Numbered from the stretch's first letter, positions 6,521 to 14,806 are shown. The stretch: DNA of 15,756 nt from DATNPH01 sp036703315 (GCA_036703315.1 DATNPH010000134.1:1-15756); one strand, 5' to 3'. Notes: a model not told the origin generated them from the sequence alone. A program made the numbers and translations.

Positions 6521-6581
6521 ACTTGAATACAAACACTATTAAGTTATGTTAATAATGTTTGTATTCAAGCATTATTAACAT
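6521..6581. repeat. Two overlapping, mutually exclusive hairpins
   Basis: Stem A: 6522-6542 pairs with 6549-6569 (21 positions with a single mismatch, C6536/A6555) around a 6-nt loop. Stem B: ATGTTAATAATG (6546-6557) pairs perfectly with CATTATTAACAT (6570-6581), 12 bp with a 12-nt loop. The segment 6549-6557 belongs to both, so only one can form at a time. It could be a conformational switch, an AT-rich cruciform or a remnant of nested transposon ends. Confidence 0.7.
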
Positions 6582-6700
6582 CAGAAATATAGAGCTGATC
6601 TGAAGGCGAGAAACATAACGGATAGTAAGCTCATCCCATGGCAAAAGCTCGTGGGCTTTCACTTCAGTAGTCAGCAGCCAGTTGTTTCTTCTACTGGCGA

Positions 6701-6721
6701 CTGACCACTGACCACTGACAA
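6701..6721. repeat. Heptamer tandem repeat
   Basis: CTGACCA, CTGACCA and CTGACAA follow each other at 6701-6707, 6708-6714 and 6715-6721. Short tandem heptamers of this kind are common in filamentous cyanobacteria. It is too short to say more. Confidence 0.5.
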
Positions 6722-6747
6722 CAGTAATCGAAAAATTAGGCAGGGTG

Positions 6748-6781
6748 GGAGACGCTAGGGAGATAACTCCCTAGCGTCTCC
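6748..6781. terminator. Perfect 15-bp stem-loop, possible terminator
   Basis: GGAGACGCTAGGGAG (6748-6762) pairs perfectly with 6767-6781 around the tetraloop ATAA. A T6 tract occurs at 6794-6799, 12 nt after the stem, too far for a textbook intrinsic terminator. No coding gene lies upstream on the plus strand, so it either ends an unseen small RNA or is an interspersed palindrome. Confidence 0.45.
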
Positions 6782-7011
6782 AATTTGTGATGATTTTTTA
6801 ACAATACCCCTGTTAAACTGAGCAAAGTGTAAAAATAGATACAGAAATATCTAAGCGTTGTGCAGCTGTTTCGGATATCTATCCAGAGTCAGATGCCTTG
6901 AGGCAAAGAAAGCCACCAAGAGATGCCTAGGATAAGCGTCGAAGAGAGCTTGCAAAGCACACATTCTCTGGTCAACACACTTTTCAAGACATAAATTTGG
7001 AGCGCAAGACA

Positions 7012-7338
7012 ATGAGACTTTCTTACCGGGGTGTCAATTACGAAGATGCACGAGCCACTTTAGAAGTGACGGAAAACGAGATTAGCAGCATGTATCGGGG
7101 TCAAAATAGACCACTTCGCTATCTAAGACATATTCCCGATCCCTTACAGATGCAAGAGCGGAGATTTCGTGGCAGCGGCGGCGGCACCGCTCAACCTTCA
7201 GCCCCAGTTGATAGAGTAATTCCTCAACCTGCTACCATTTCCTCTCATACCTGGGCTATCTCTAGTAAGCGTGAAGTTTTGGGTGGACTGGTACGGATAG
7301 AACCCAATTTCTGCCCCCTGACGTGTCACGCTAACTAG
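7012..7338 (+). CDS. DUF4278 domain protein
   Basis: A 108-residue cyanobacterial protein from the ATG at 7012. GGAG (6999-7002) lies 9 nt upstream, and the protein then begins MRLSYRGVNYE, the standard DUF4278 start; an upstream in-frame TTG at 6997 would add five residues but is less likely. The DUF4278 signature is the N-terminal strand with SYRGVNYE (4-11) and a second YRGQNRPLRYLRH motif (28-40). A glycine run at 55-58 separates it from a tail (about 59-108) rich in Pro, Ser and Thr that I do not recognise. The family has no established function. The gene converges with the TPR-CHAT gene, 22 bp apart. Confidence 0.82.
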   Translation: MRLSYRGVNYEDARATLEVTENEISSMYRGQNRPLRYLRHIPDPLQMQERRFRGSGGGTAQPSAPVDRVIPQPATISSHTWAISSKREVLGGLVRIEPNFCPLTCHAN

Positions 7339-7349
7339 TCTTGGAAATT

Positions 7350-7375
7350 GGGAATTGGGCTTAAAGCCAATTCCC
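7350..7375. terminator. Convergent-gene hairpin covering the CHAT stop codon
   Basis: GGGAATTGG (7350-7358) pairs with CCAATTCCC (7367-7375), 9 bp, with an 8-nt loop. The TAA stop of the CHAT gene (7363-7361 on the minus strand) lies in the loop. It lies between two convergent stop codons, so a shared bidirectional terminator is plausible, but neither side has a long T tract. Confidence 0.4.
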
Positions 7376-10024
7376 TACGAGAACGAAAGGTGCCCAGTTA
7401 CGTGCACGTTGGTATCGAGGATTTTGCAATAGAGTTAACTGTGCCTGACGCAGTGCTTCCGCTTTGCTTACTGTAGTACGGGCTAACTCTCGATAGAATT
7501 GACTCATTAGGACAGCAGTACTCTCATCATCTATAGACCACAACGATGCGATCGTACTACGTGCCCCAGCTCGCACAGCTACTCCAGCTAGTCCCAATGC
7601 CGCTCGCTTATCTCCCGTAGCGGTTTGGCAAGCACTGAGGACGAGTAATTCGATCGCATTGGGTTGACTTTGGTCTCTGACTCGAAGTAATCGATCCAAC
7701 TGCTTGACATTGAGGCGGCCATCCCAGGTGAGAATAAACGTCTCCTCAGCGTTGGAACTAAACTGACCATGCGTTGCTAGGTGTACGACAGGGAAGGAAA
7801 CCGAGTTAATTTCCTTTTGGAACGCTGCGCTAGTAAACTCTTGATTGAGGAGTATCGTGCTAGGTACCTCAGACTTAATCTGCTCCACTTCGCTCGGCAC
7901 ATTGGTTAGAGCAGAAAATCCTTGGCGTTCTTCGGAGAGTCCGGCAGTTAGAGTTTGTAACTGTGCTCGTTCTAAGGATTTAGGCGCTAGTAATTGCAGT
8001 CCTGGAGTCAAGGCTACACTATATTTCTGCACAAGGTACTGTTGACCATCGTAGAGAGCCGCCATCGGAATATTGCGTAAGGAACCATCTAGGACAAATA
8101 CCAAGGTCTTGATTTGGCTTTGGGTTAAGGCGTCCTCAGCGGGTCGAATCAGCCAATCATACACCTGCTGAGATAACAACCGCTCCTCTCGTCTGGTTAT
8201 AGGACTTATTAGTCTAGCTCGCAGCGTTTCTAGAGTTTGTTCCACTTCATTTTGGGAAATTTTCACCTTGTAATGACGCAGGGGAAGTTTCGGCAGCTTG
8301 AGGATAACGTCTACGCGGTCTGGCAAAATAATCGGATAGATAACGGCGGCTGTTGAGTCTTCTTGATCGATAACTTGGTCAATTAGTACAGGCTTTCCCT
8401 GCAAGCAAGCGACTCGGAAGAAGTTGTCGAGTTCAGCGAGTTGGAGGGATTCAATTACGGCACGGGCTTTGACTAAGTTTTGTTGACTAGGTTTCTCCCC
8501 CCCTTCTCCTTCTTGGTAAGAAGGTTGCAAGAGCAAATCTACTAATTGCCGATAGATAGGCTCTACTTCCTCCCGAAAGGTAAATTGAATTTCTGGATTG
8601 ATGGCTACTAAATCACTGCGGAGGGATTGTAAGGTGTTGACAGCTTCGGTGTAAGCGGCGATCGCTTTTTTAGTGTTTCCTTGAGCCTTAAAGAGCCGCC
8701 CTAACTGCCATTGCCAACGATAGGCAATGTCCGATGCATTAACGCTTTGGGCGATGAGCAGGGCTTTCTCGGTAAGATCTTGAGCATCGCTTAATTGCTG
8801 CGTTCGTTCGTAGAGTTCACCAAGATGTCCAAGGGCATAAGCTTCTGCACGAGTATCGTTGAGGCTTTTGGCTTGTTGAATGGCTTTGGCTAAAAGCTGG
8901 CTAATTTCTGTCCACGAGGGAGTGCTGGCAGGGGTAGTTTGTCTCAGTTGCGTGAGATTCTGGGCAAAGTTAATCTGGGCGTAGACAGCTGCCCGACTGG
9001 GGGATAAGTTAGCGATTTGAGCTGGGATTTGTGACGCCAAAGCTTGGGCACTACTGATTTGCTCAGTTTTCAACAATAAGCTCAGTTGATTGAGTTGTGC
9101 CTGAATGCGGGTAATCGGTGAAGTGGATACCGTTGTAGCCTGTTGATAAAAGTCCAAAGCGGCTTTGGTGTCCTGCTGGGCACGAGTTGTATTACCTAAA
9201 CTGATTAGAGCGGCACTGGTGTCTGAGGAAGATTTCAGTTGCTGGGCTATGGTCAAACTTTGCTGCAAGAGTTTTCGGGATTCGTCTAAATCACCCACTA
9301 CTCGGAGTGCATTGCCAAGGCTACGCAGCGCCGTGACTTTGATGGGAGAGTCAGCTTGGTTTTGCAGGGTTTGTTGCAATTGTTTTAAAGTCTTCTGTGC
9401 CTGAAGGTAAAGCCCTAAACTTTGCAAGGCTTGGGCTTGGTTAATCTGGCTGCCGATAATTCCCGCTTCATCGCCTGCTTGTTTATAGGTAGCGGCGGAT
9501 TGTCGCCAGGTAGTCAGCGCGTTTTCTGCTTGCCCTTGTGCAAGTTGCAAACTACCTTGAGTGTTGAGAGCTTGGGCAAGAACTGGCAATCGGTCTTTTG
9601 CAGAGGTTGTCTCTTGCTCGGCTTGCACTAGTTTTAGACTGTTTGCGATCGCAACACCTGCCTCATCCCATTTTCCTAGTTGCTGGTAAGCCAAACATAG
9701 ATAGTTCAACACTAAGGCTTGATTGAGGCTATCTTCTTGTGATTGATAAGCCCCAGCTACCTTTTGCCAAAGGGCTACCGCATCAGCAAACTGTCCAGCC
9801 TCGTACAAAGTTTTACCCTGTTGCACCAGTTGCTCTTGATTGACTTGGCTTTGAACAATTGGGGCAACTACAGGAACTTGGGCAAAAATCGGTGCTGCCA
9901 CTGTGCAGAGAAAGGTAGTGAACAGAGCCAGTAGAAGGTGAGTCACCCAACTCCTACCTAAGTGCTTCAACTTCAAAAAAGGGCTGGTACGACTCTTTTT
10001 GCTCTCTCGACGTTTAGGGGACAT
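7361..10024 (-). CDS. Exported TPR-CHAT caspase-like protein
   Basis: An 887-residue protein. A signal peptide is clear: a Lys/Arg-rich n-region (4-24), hydrophobic core (27-46) and likely cleavage after Ala48 (PIFA/QVPV), so it should act in the periplasm or outside. Residues about 62-470 are helical TPR-like repeats (e.g. GKTLYEAGQFADAVALWQKV, LGELYERTQQLSDAQDLTEK). The CHAT domain (about 600-887) has the caspase-type dyad: His752 in VVHLATHGQF and Cys799 in VLSACQTATG, followed by GLAGVAVRAGARSTIASLW and the C-terminal NWAPFVLVGNW. Both catalytic residues are present, so a cysteine peptidase activity is plausible. The ATG lies inside the end of the adhesin gene (11-bp overlap), which points to translational coupling. 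Cyanobacterial CHAT proteins often sit beside TPS adhesins; processing or sensing of the adhesin is an inference. Confidence 0.9.
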   Translation of the reverse strand: MSPKRRESKKSRTSPFLKLKHLGRSWVTHLLLALFTTFLCTVAAPIFAQVPVVAPIVQSQVNQEQLVQQGKTLYEAGQFADAVALWQKVAGAYQSQEDSLNQALVLNYLCLAYQQLGKWDEAGVAIANSLKLVQAEQETTSAKDRLPVLAQALNTQGSLQLAQGQAENALTTWRQSAATYKQAGDEAGIIGSQINQAQALQSLGLYLQAQKTLKQLQQTLQNQADSPIKVTALRSLGNALRVVGDLDESRKLLQQSLTIAQQLKSSSDTSAALISLGNTTRAQQDTKAALDFYQQATTVSTSPITRIQAQLNQLSLLLKTEQISSAQALASQIPAQIANLSPSRAAVYAQINFAQNLTQLRQTTPASTPSWTEISQLLAKAIQQAKSLNDTRAEAYALGHLGELYERTQQLSDAQDLTEKALLIAQSVNASDIAYRWQWQLGRLFKAQGNTKKAIAAYTEAVNTLQSLRSDLVAINPEIQFTFREEVEPIYRQLVDLLLQPSYQEGEGGEKPSQQNLVKARAVIESLQLAELDNFFRVACLQGKPVLIDQVIDQEDSTAAVIYPIILPDRVDVILKLPKLPLRHYKVKISQNEVEQTLETLRARLISPITRREERLLSQQVYDWLIRPAEDALTQSQIKTLVFVLDGSLRNIPMAALYDGQQYLVQKYSVALTPGLQLLAPKSLERAQLQTLTAGLSEERQGFSALTNVPSEVEQIKSEVPSTILLNQEFTSAAFQKEINSVSFPVVHLATHGQFSSNAEETFILTWDGRLNVKQLDRLLRVRDQSQPNAIELLVLSACQTATGDKRAALGLAGVAVRAGARSTIASLWSIDDESTAVLMSQFYRELARTTVSKAEALRQAQLTLLQNPRYQRARNWAPFVLVGNWL

Positions 10025-13000
10025 GGCATTGGGCTGGAGTCAGCCTTGAACTCTGTGGTATAACGGCGGTTGCTGAAGCAGTGAGGACAACTTGACCTTG
10101 ATTGTTAATCACCCAGCCTTGGGCTTCTACCAACGAGACGGCTTTAGAATTAGTCGGCAGTTGAGCCGCTTGGGAACTTGAGCGAGTTGCAGCTGTTTGA
10201 GGAATCGGACGCAAGTCTGTCCACACGGCATCATTGCTCAAGGTTTCACTGGGATTGTCCGGCAATCCACCGCGTCCGGTGATGATAAATTCATTTTGAG
10301 CGACTTTCCCGCCCGCCGAACAAGTCTGAGCAATCTGGTTTGAGGCATCAACAGGTTCAGTAGGCAAATTAGCCAAGCCTCGGCTGGGGTCAACATCCGG
10401 TGTGTTGATTTGCACGATACCACTGAAAGAAGGACCAAGTGCAGATGTGGCAGTGATGTCACTTAATGGTGTATTTTGTGGGCTGAACTGGGTGCCAAAG
10501 ATGCCTTGGGCATTGATGATCACCCGACCTCCAAAGCTTTCTTCGGCATTGGCGCTGATGTCGCTATCTTCCTGTGGGACTGCGACTAGGTTATCGGTGT
10601 TAATGGTGATATTGCCACCGTTAGCTGTACCCGTGGCATTGGTAGTGATTTGACTGCCACGACGCAACACTAAATCCCGTGTGTCCAGGTTGATATTTCC
10701 TTGACCCGCTACAGTGTCAGCGCTGATGGTTGCTTTGTTGTCCAGACGGATAGAGCTACCTGAAACTTCTATGTTGCCTGCTGCGCCGCTCCCTTCACTG
10801 CTAGCCAATAGTGTTGCGCCATTAGTTAATGAAACAGATCTAGCCGTGACACTGATGTTTCCACCATTGCCTACGGCTTCAGATGCCACTCGGCTACGTA
10901 CCCCACTAGCTACACCATTACTTCCCACCCCATTGAAAAAGATGGCATCCCTGGCAGTAATCGTCACATTGCCTGCATCGCCCTGTCCAAAAGTGCTGGC
11001 ATTAAGTAAAGCGCCATTGGTTAAGAAAAGCAATCCAGTCGTGACATAAACATTGCCCCCCTTGCCCACAGCTCCTGGTTCCACCGTGCTGAATGTACCA
11101 GTGGAAAATCCAGCACGACTTACCCCATCAAAGGAAATAGCATCTGCGGCCTCAAGTATCACATTGCCTGCATTTCCTCGTCCGGCAGTGCTGCTAGCCA
11201 CTGTAGCGCCATTTGTCAACGAAAGTGACCTAGTGGCGATCTTTACATTGCCCCCATTGCCCATAGCTTCCGGTCGTACAACGCTGAAGACACCACTGGG
11301 GGAACCATCACTACCCACTCCATCCAAAGAGACGGTATCCGTGGATAGAATCGTCACATTGCCTGCATCTCCCCCCCCAAAAGTGCTGACATCTATGTTG
11401 CCACCATTAGTTATAGAGAGTGACCTAGTTGTAACCTCTATATTGCCACCTTTGCCTATACCTCCAATACCGACTCCGCTACCCAGACCACTAGTGTATC
11501 CATTGCTACCTACTCCATCAATGAAGATGCTATCGTGAGCGATGATTATTAAATTACCTGCATTTCCTTGTGCATAGGTACTGGTATTTAGTTCGCCACC
11601 ATTGGTCATAGAGAGTGACCCAGTCGTAATGCTAATGTCGCCCCCAGTGCCTACACTTGCAGCTACTGTGGTGTAAATCCCACTGTTTTCTTGATTACTC
11701 CCCACTCCATCTATAGAGATACTGTCGCTAAGAACCGTTACATTGCCTGCCTTCCCAAGTCCACGGGTGTTGCTTAGTACTTCAGCGCCATTGGTCAAGG
11801 AGAGTGAGCTAGTAATGATCTGGATGTCCCCCGCCTTGCCCACACCTGTCGGTTTCACAGTGCTGAAGATACCACTGGAAAATCCATCGTTATTTACCCC
11901 ATCGAAGGAGATATCGTGGGCTTGAATAACTACATTACCTGCATTCCCCCGACCATTAGTGCTGGCTTGCAGTTCACCGCCATTTGTAAATGAAACCGAC
12001 CCTGCGGTGATATTGATGCCCCCACTATTACCCTCTGCTCCAAATTCCACCGTATTGAAGATAGTACTGGCGTTAGTAAGAGAGACAGAGCCATTAGCCT
12101 GTATCACCACCCTTCCGGCATTTCCACGCCCAATTGTGACGGCAGCCAGTTCACTCTGATCCAGCGAGAGCGACTCAGCTGAGAGATTGATATTCCCTCC
12201 ATTGCCTACTGCCTCAGATTGCAGAAGGTTATAAATACGGCTTTGTGCAACTGTGATTGCCCCTGTGGCATTGAGGGTAATATCTCCTGCCTGAGCACCA
12301 ACTGACCCTAAACCTTGCCCTATTCCAGCAATAAGAAGGCTTTCTCCCGAAACCTCTAAGTTTTGGGCATTGATGACAATATTACCGCCACCCTCTGCCA
12401 GTACACCTATTCCAGCTCCATTGATCAAGGCAATATCGGCTCGTGCTACGTTATCAGGAAAACCTAAAGTCAGATTATTGCCATCCACATTCAGCCCTAC
12501 TGTCCCGGTTCCTGCCACTCCTCCCAATTCAACTCGACCACCTGGAGCTACCAGCACCCCACCCTCCAATTTCACCTCACCGCCTAACAAAAGCAAACTC
12601 TGACCATCGGGAACCTTTAGACCACCTAGCGATTGATTGGTAATCGGCTTAGCGGCAATTTGATTGAACAGAAAAGCTGAAGGATTGACTGTCAGTAGGG
12701 TGGGAAGATTCGGAGTCGAAGCACTAAAAAAGCCTTGGTTATTAAATGCGATCGCATTAGCTGTTGTGGCAACAAATGAACCTCCCACATCTAAACTGGA
12801 ATTTGACCCAAAGATAATGCCATTCGGATTCATCAAAAACAGATTGGGATTAGAGTTACCAAATGTGCCGAGTGTTCCCAAAATTTGGGAGGGGTTACTC
12901 CCAGTCACACGAGCCAGAATAGTCTCAATAGCCGCACTAGGACTAAAGAAATAAGCTCCCCGTCCGGCAGCGACGTTGAATTCTCCAAAGCTATGGAAGA

Positions 13001-13295
13001 GATTGCCTCCCCTTATTGCCCCGCCTTGGATTACTTCAACAGGAAGACCATTGAAGTTAGAGATGACTTCGGAACGTTCTGCTCCCAAACTGCCATCAGG
13101 TACAATTTGGCTCTGAGCGACAGCGTAATTCCTACAAGTGGCAATCATGCCGATCGCGAAAGTGTTGCCTAAAGCAGCTATCGCTATACCAAAGTGCCTT
13201 TTTCTCCAACACCACCAACTTGCAGACATTGCAGAGTTTTCGTTTACCAAGGCTAATGTATTTTTCTTAAGGTCAAAAGTGCGATCGCTACTCAT
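10014..13295 (-). CDS. Two-partner-secretion adhesin (TpsA, filamentous haemagglutinin type)
   Basis: A 1093-residue exoprotein expected to be exported by Sec and then an outer-membrane TpsB pore. After a long basic leader the hydrophobic core is at about 35-53 with probable cleavage after Ala60 (YAVA/QSQI). The TPS domain spans about 61-310, with GNLFHSFGEFNV (97-108) and LFLMNPNGIIFG (152-163), the NPNGI hallmark. Residues about 310-930 form a beta-helix with seven TNG-centred repeats of 63-65 residues. The C-terminus has QTCSAGG (990-996) and FIITGRGGLPDNP (1003-1015), a conserved tail of cyanobacterial members. The ATG at 13295 has no good ribosome site; Met23 (13229) would give a more normal signal peptide and is a real alternative. 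A TACTAT box at 13314-13309 with TTATCC 17 nt upstream could be its promoter. No tpsB is in the window. Confidence 0.9.
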   Translation of the reverse strand: MSSDRTFDLKKNTLALVNENSAMSASWWCWRKRHFGIAIAALGNTFAIGMIATCRNYAVAQSQIVPDGSLGAERSEVISNFNGLPVEVIQGGAIRGGNLFHSFGEFNVAAGRGAYFFSPSAAIETILARVTGSNPSQILGTLGTFGNSNPNLFLMNPNGIIFGSNSSLDVGGSFVATTANAIAFNNQGFFSASTPNLPTLLTVNPSAFLFNQIAAKPITNQSLGGLKVPDGQSLLLLGGEVKLEGGVLVAPGGRVELGGVAGTGTVGLNVDGNNLTLGFPDNVARADIALINGAGIGVLAEGGGNIVINAQNLEVSGESLLIAGIGQGLGSVGAQAGDITLNATGAITVAQSRIYNLLQSEAVGNGGNINLSAESLSLDQSELAAVTIGRGNAGRVVIQANGSVSLTNASTIFNTVEFGAEGNSGGINITAGSVSFTNGGELQASTNGRGNAGNVVIQAHDISFDGVNNDGFSSGIFSTVKPTGVGKAGDIQIITSSLSLTNGAEVLSNTRGLGKAGNVTVLSDSISIDGVGSNQENSGIYTTVAASVGTGGDISITTGSLSMTNGGELNTSTYAQGNAGNLIIIAHDSIFIDGVGSNGYTSGLGSGVGIGGIGKGGNIEVTTRSLSITNGGNIDVSTFGGGDAGNVTILSTDTVSLDGVGSDGSPSGVFSVVRPEAMGNGGNVKIATRSLSLTNGATVASSTAGRGNAGNVILEAADAISFDGVSRAGFSTGTFSTVEPGAVGKGGNVYVTTGLLFLTNGALLNASTFGQGDAGNVTITARDAIFFNGVGSNGVASGVRSRVASEAVGNGGNISVTARSVSLTNGATLLASSEGSGAAGNIEVSGSSIRLDNKATISADTVAGQGNINLDTRDLVLRRGSQITTNATGTANGGNITINTDNLVAVPQEDSDISANAEESFGGRVIINAQGIFGTQFSPQNTPLSDITATSALGPSFSGIVQINTPDVDPSRGLANLPTEPVDASNQIAQTCSAGGKVAQNEFIITGRGGLPDNPSETLSNDAVWTDLRPIPQTAATRSSSQAAQLPTNSKAVSLVEAQGWVINNQGQVVLTASATAVIPQSSRLTPAQCHVP
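10767..11999 (-). repeat. Seven in-gene repeats of about 195 bp
   Basis: The TNG motif of each unit starts at residues 437, 501, 564, 629, 694, 759 and 824, so spacing is 64, 63, 65, 65, 65 and 65. Each unit runs roughly S-x-TNG-(G/A)-x-L, then ST-x-G-x-GNAGNV, then a (F/L)DGV motif, SG, a GxGGNI strand and T-x-S. The last copy is incomplete. The DNA is also visibly repetitive, which could allow unit gain or loss by recombination. Confidence 0.8.
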
Positions 13296-13585
13296 CTAAT
13301 GGGGCTATAGTACATTTGCCTAAGTGATCGGATAATCGCCTTTCACTCGTACCACAAATTATTCACTGATATGAGATTGCTCAATCTTTTTTAATAATTG
13401 ATGAAAAGGCTTGGGCTAGAGGGTTAGACCAGCACCGACAGGCTGAGGTCTACGAGCTAACATCATTTCTAATGACATAATCCCTTTTCTGGTTCGTTGG
13501 CAATTGTGATTATGGGGGTGAGTCTCCCCTCACTCGACTATGAGCAGTCGCTATGTACATTAGCGTCAGCCTAAAAAACACCAAT

Positions 13586-13606
13586 GCCCAGCTCTTCCAG
13601 CTGGGC
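13586..13606. terminator. GC-rich stem-loop, terminator-like
   Basis: GCCCAGCT (13586-13593) pairs with AGCTGGGC (13599-13606), 8 bp with a 5-nt loop. TTTC follows on the plus strand. On the minus strand a T6 tract (13579-13574) follows about 7 nt after the stem. It could end minus-strand read-through from the hydrolase gene before the adhesin promoter, or a plus-strand small RNA. Confidence 0.45.
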
Positions 13607-13909
13607 TTTCTTATGGAAAAAAGAAACCCTTAGAACTTACGGAAATATCCTTACATGAACTAATTGAAGAGTAGTAACACAAAGGCTCGATCCTCATTTG
13701 TTGAGAGATAGGCATCTATGTTAGAGCTTGTTGTATCCAAGAACACTTCGACTCTTGGAACTCATAATTTCCGATAACGCGAGGGCAAAGTAACAGCTAT
13801 CCGTATAATCTACTACAAGCTGATGTCACGCCAATCTTTGACCTTAGGTATAGGTACTTAATAATAGGGATAGATTAAAACAGATAGATGATAATTTACG
13901 CATAGCATG

Positions 13910-13942
13910 AGGCGATCGCGCTAGTAGAGCAGGCGATCGCCT
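13910..13942. terminator. Hairpin built from two HIP1 sites
   Basis: AGGCGATCGC (13910-13919) and GCGATCGCCT (13933-13942) form a 10-bp stem around a 13-nt loop. Both arms are HIP1 octamers. It begins 16 nt downstream of the hydrolase stop on the minus strand, where a terminator would be expected, but has no T tract on that side. Confidence 0.45.
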
Positions 13943-13958
13943 TTCATTAAGTAGAACA

Positions 13959-14789
13959 CTATTTCGTTGGTGCCTGCTGAATCAGTTGAGCAAACTGGCG
14001 TAAGATTTTGGCATAGCGATCGCCTGCCACCCACATAAAATCATTATGACCCGCTCCATCTACCCATAAGGAGAGTTTCGGTTCAGGAGCAGCAGCCAAC
14101 AGTTGTTGCCCATGCCAGAAGGGAATAACATTGTCAGCTTTACCATGCATGATCAACACAGGGCAACTCACTTTTTTAATTTTGTCAATATTGCGGAATT
14201 TATCAAAAGGCAAAATTGGAAACGGTATCACTGCTCGAAATACTGTGGTAAAGGTGCTTTCTAAAATTAAACCAGCAAGTGGTTTACGAGCTGCCAAATC
14301 AACCGCTACCCCTCCACCAACTGAGCGCCCGTAAGCAATAATTTGCCGTCCTGGTACATGCAATTGCTGGGTCAAATAATCGTAGACTGTATCAATATCT
14401 CGATAGGCATTGCGTTCTGAAGGAGTTCCTTGGCTGGTACCATACCCTCGATAATCGTAGGCAAAGACGCTAAACCCAATGTTTTGCAGTTCTTGCAGCA
14501 CCACTTGGATGTCTCCCAAGTCCTCAGCATTACCGTGGGTATAAACAATGGTGTAGTTAGATGCCGGATTAGGCAAATAAACGGCTGAAAGCATGATCTG
14601 ATCAGAGGTCGTCAGCTTAAGACTATTGCTGGTGTCTTGATAGCTGGAAGGCTGCGGCAAAAAAATTTGCCGATCTGCGAAGAAGAAGACGTACAGGCAA
14701 AAGACAATGTAGATAAAGATGAGGGAGCGCACAAGTCGTTTAAAAGTAAATTCACCCAATAACAGTCGTTTGATGGTTTGTTTGTTCAT
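13959..14789 (-). CDS. Membrane-anchored alpha/beta hydrolase (BEM46/ABHD17-like)
   Basis: A 276-residue serine hydrolase. An N-terminal basic stretch and a transmembrane helix at about 21-38 (RSLIFIYIVFCLYVFFF) suggest an anchored protein. The alpha/beta-hydrolase core follows: YTHGNAED (83-90) with the HGN oxyanion loop, YDYRGYGTSQG (111-121), nucleophile elbow YGRSVGGG (153-160) with Ser156, HGKADNVIP (215-223) with Asp219, and GAGHNDF (245-251) with His248. The triad is complete and length is normal for this family, whose substrates are mostly unknown lipids, esters or thioesters. The start at 14789 has only a weak ribosome site. It is divergent from gcvH, 235 bp away, and its end is followed by a HIP1 hairpin. 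Confidence 0.87.
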   Translation of the reverse strand: MNKQTIKRLLLGEFTFKRLVRSLIFIYIVFCLYVFFFADRQIFLPQPSSYQDTSNSLKLTTSDQIMLSAVYLPNPASNYTIVYTHGNAEDLGDIQVVLQELQNIGFSVFAYDYRGYGTSQGTPSERNAYRDIDTVYDYLTQQLHVPGRQIIAYGRSVGGGVAVDLAARKPLAGLILESTFTTVFRAVIPFPILPFDKFRNIDKIKKVSCPVLIMHGKADNVIPFWHGQQLLAAAPEPKLSLWVDGAGHNDFMWVAGDRYAKILRQFAQLIQQAPTK

Positions 14790-14806
14790 CTGTCTGCCAT
14801 TTAAAG

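Larger units (their letters stand above)
6260..7011. other. AT-rich divergent intergenic region rich in hairpins
   Basis: No gene is seen in this 750-bp gap between two divergent genes. About 6300-6500 is strongly AT-rich. It holds the overlapping hairpins at 6521-6581, a heptamer repeat at 6701-6721, a 15-bp stem-loop at 6748-6781 and a small TTTAACA/TGTTAAA hairpin (6797-6817). The last 190 bp would be the leader of the DUF4278 gene and contain a small TGCC-TTGA-GGCA hairpin near 6894-6905. Confidence 0.6.
13296..13958. other. Gene-free stretch between hydrolase and adhesin genes
   Basis: No gene is convincing in this 663-bp gap. It holds the terminator-like hairpin at 13586-13606 and the HIP1 hairpin at 13910-13942. 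A short CCAAGA/TCTTGG hairpin (13737-13758) is of doubtful value. No tRNA or known small RNA is recognisable. Confidence 0.6.

Noticed and set aside
11053..11538. 161-codon plus-strand frame opposite the adhesin repeats
   Set aside because: It is the antisense of the repeated Gly/Asn/Thr-rich coding sequence, which naturally lacks stops; the product is a low-complexity Pro/Leu/Ser chain.
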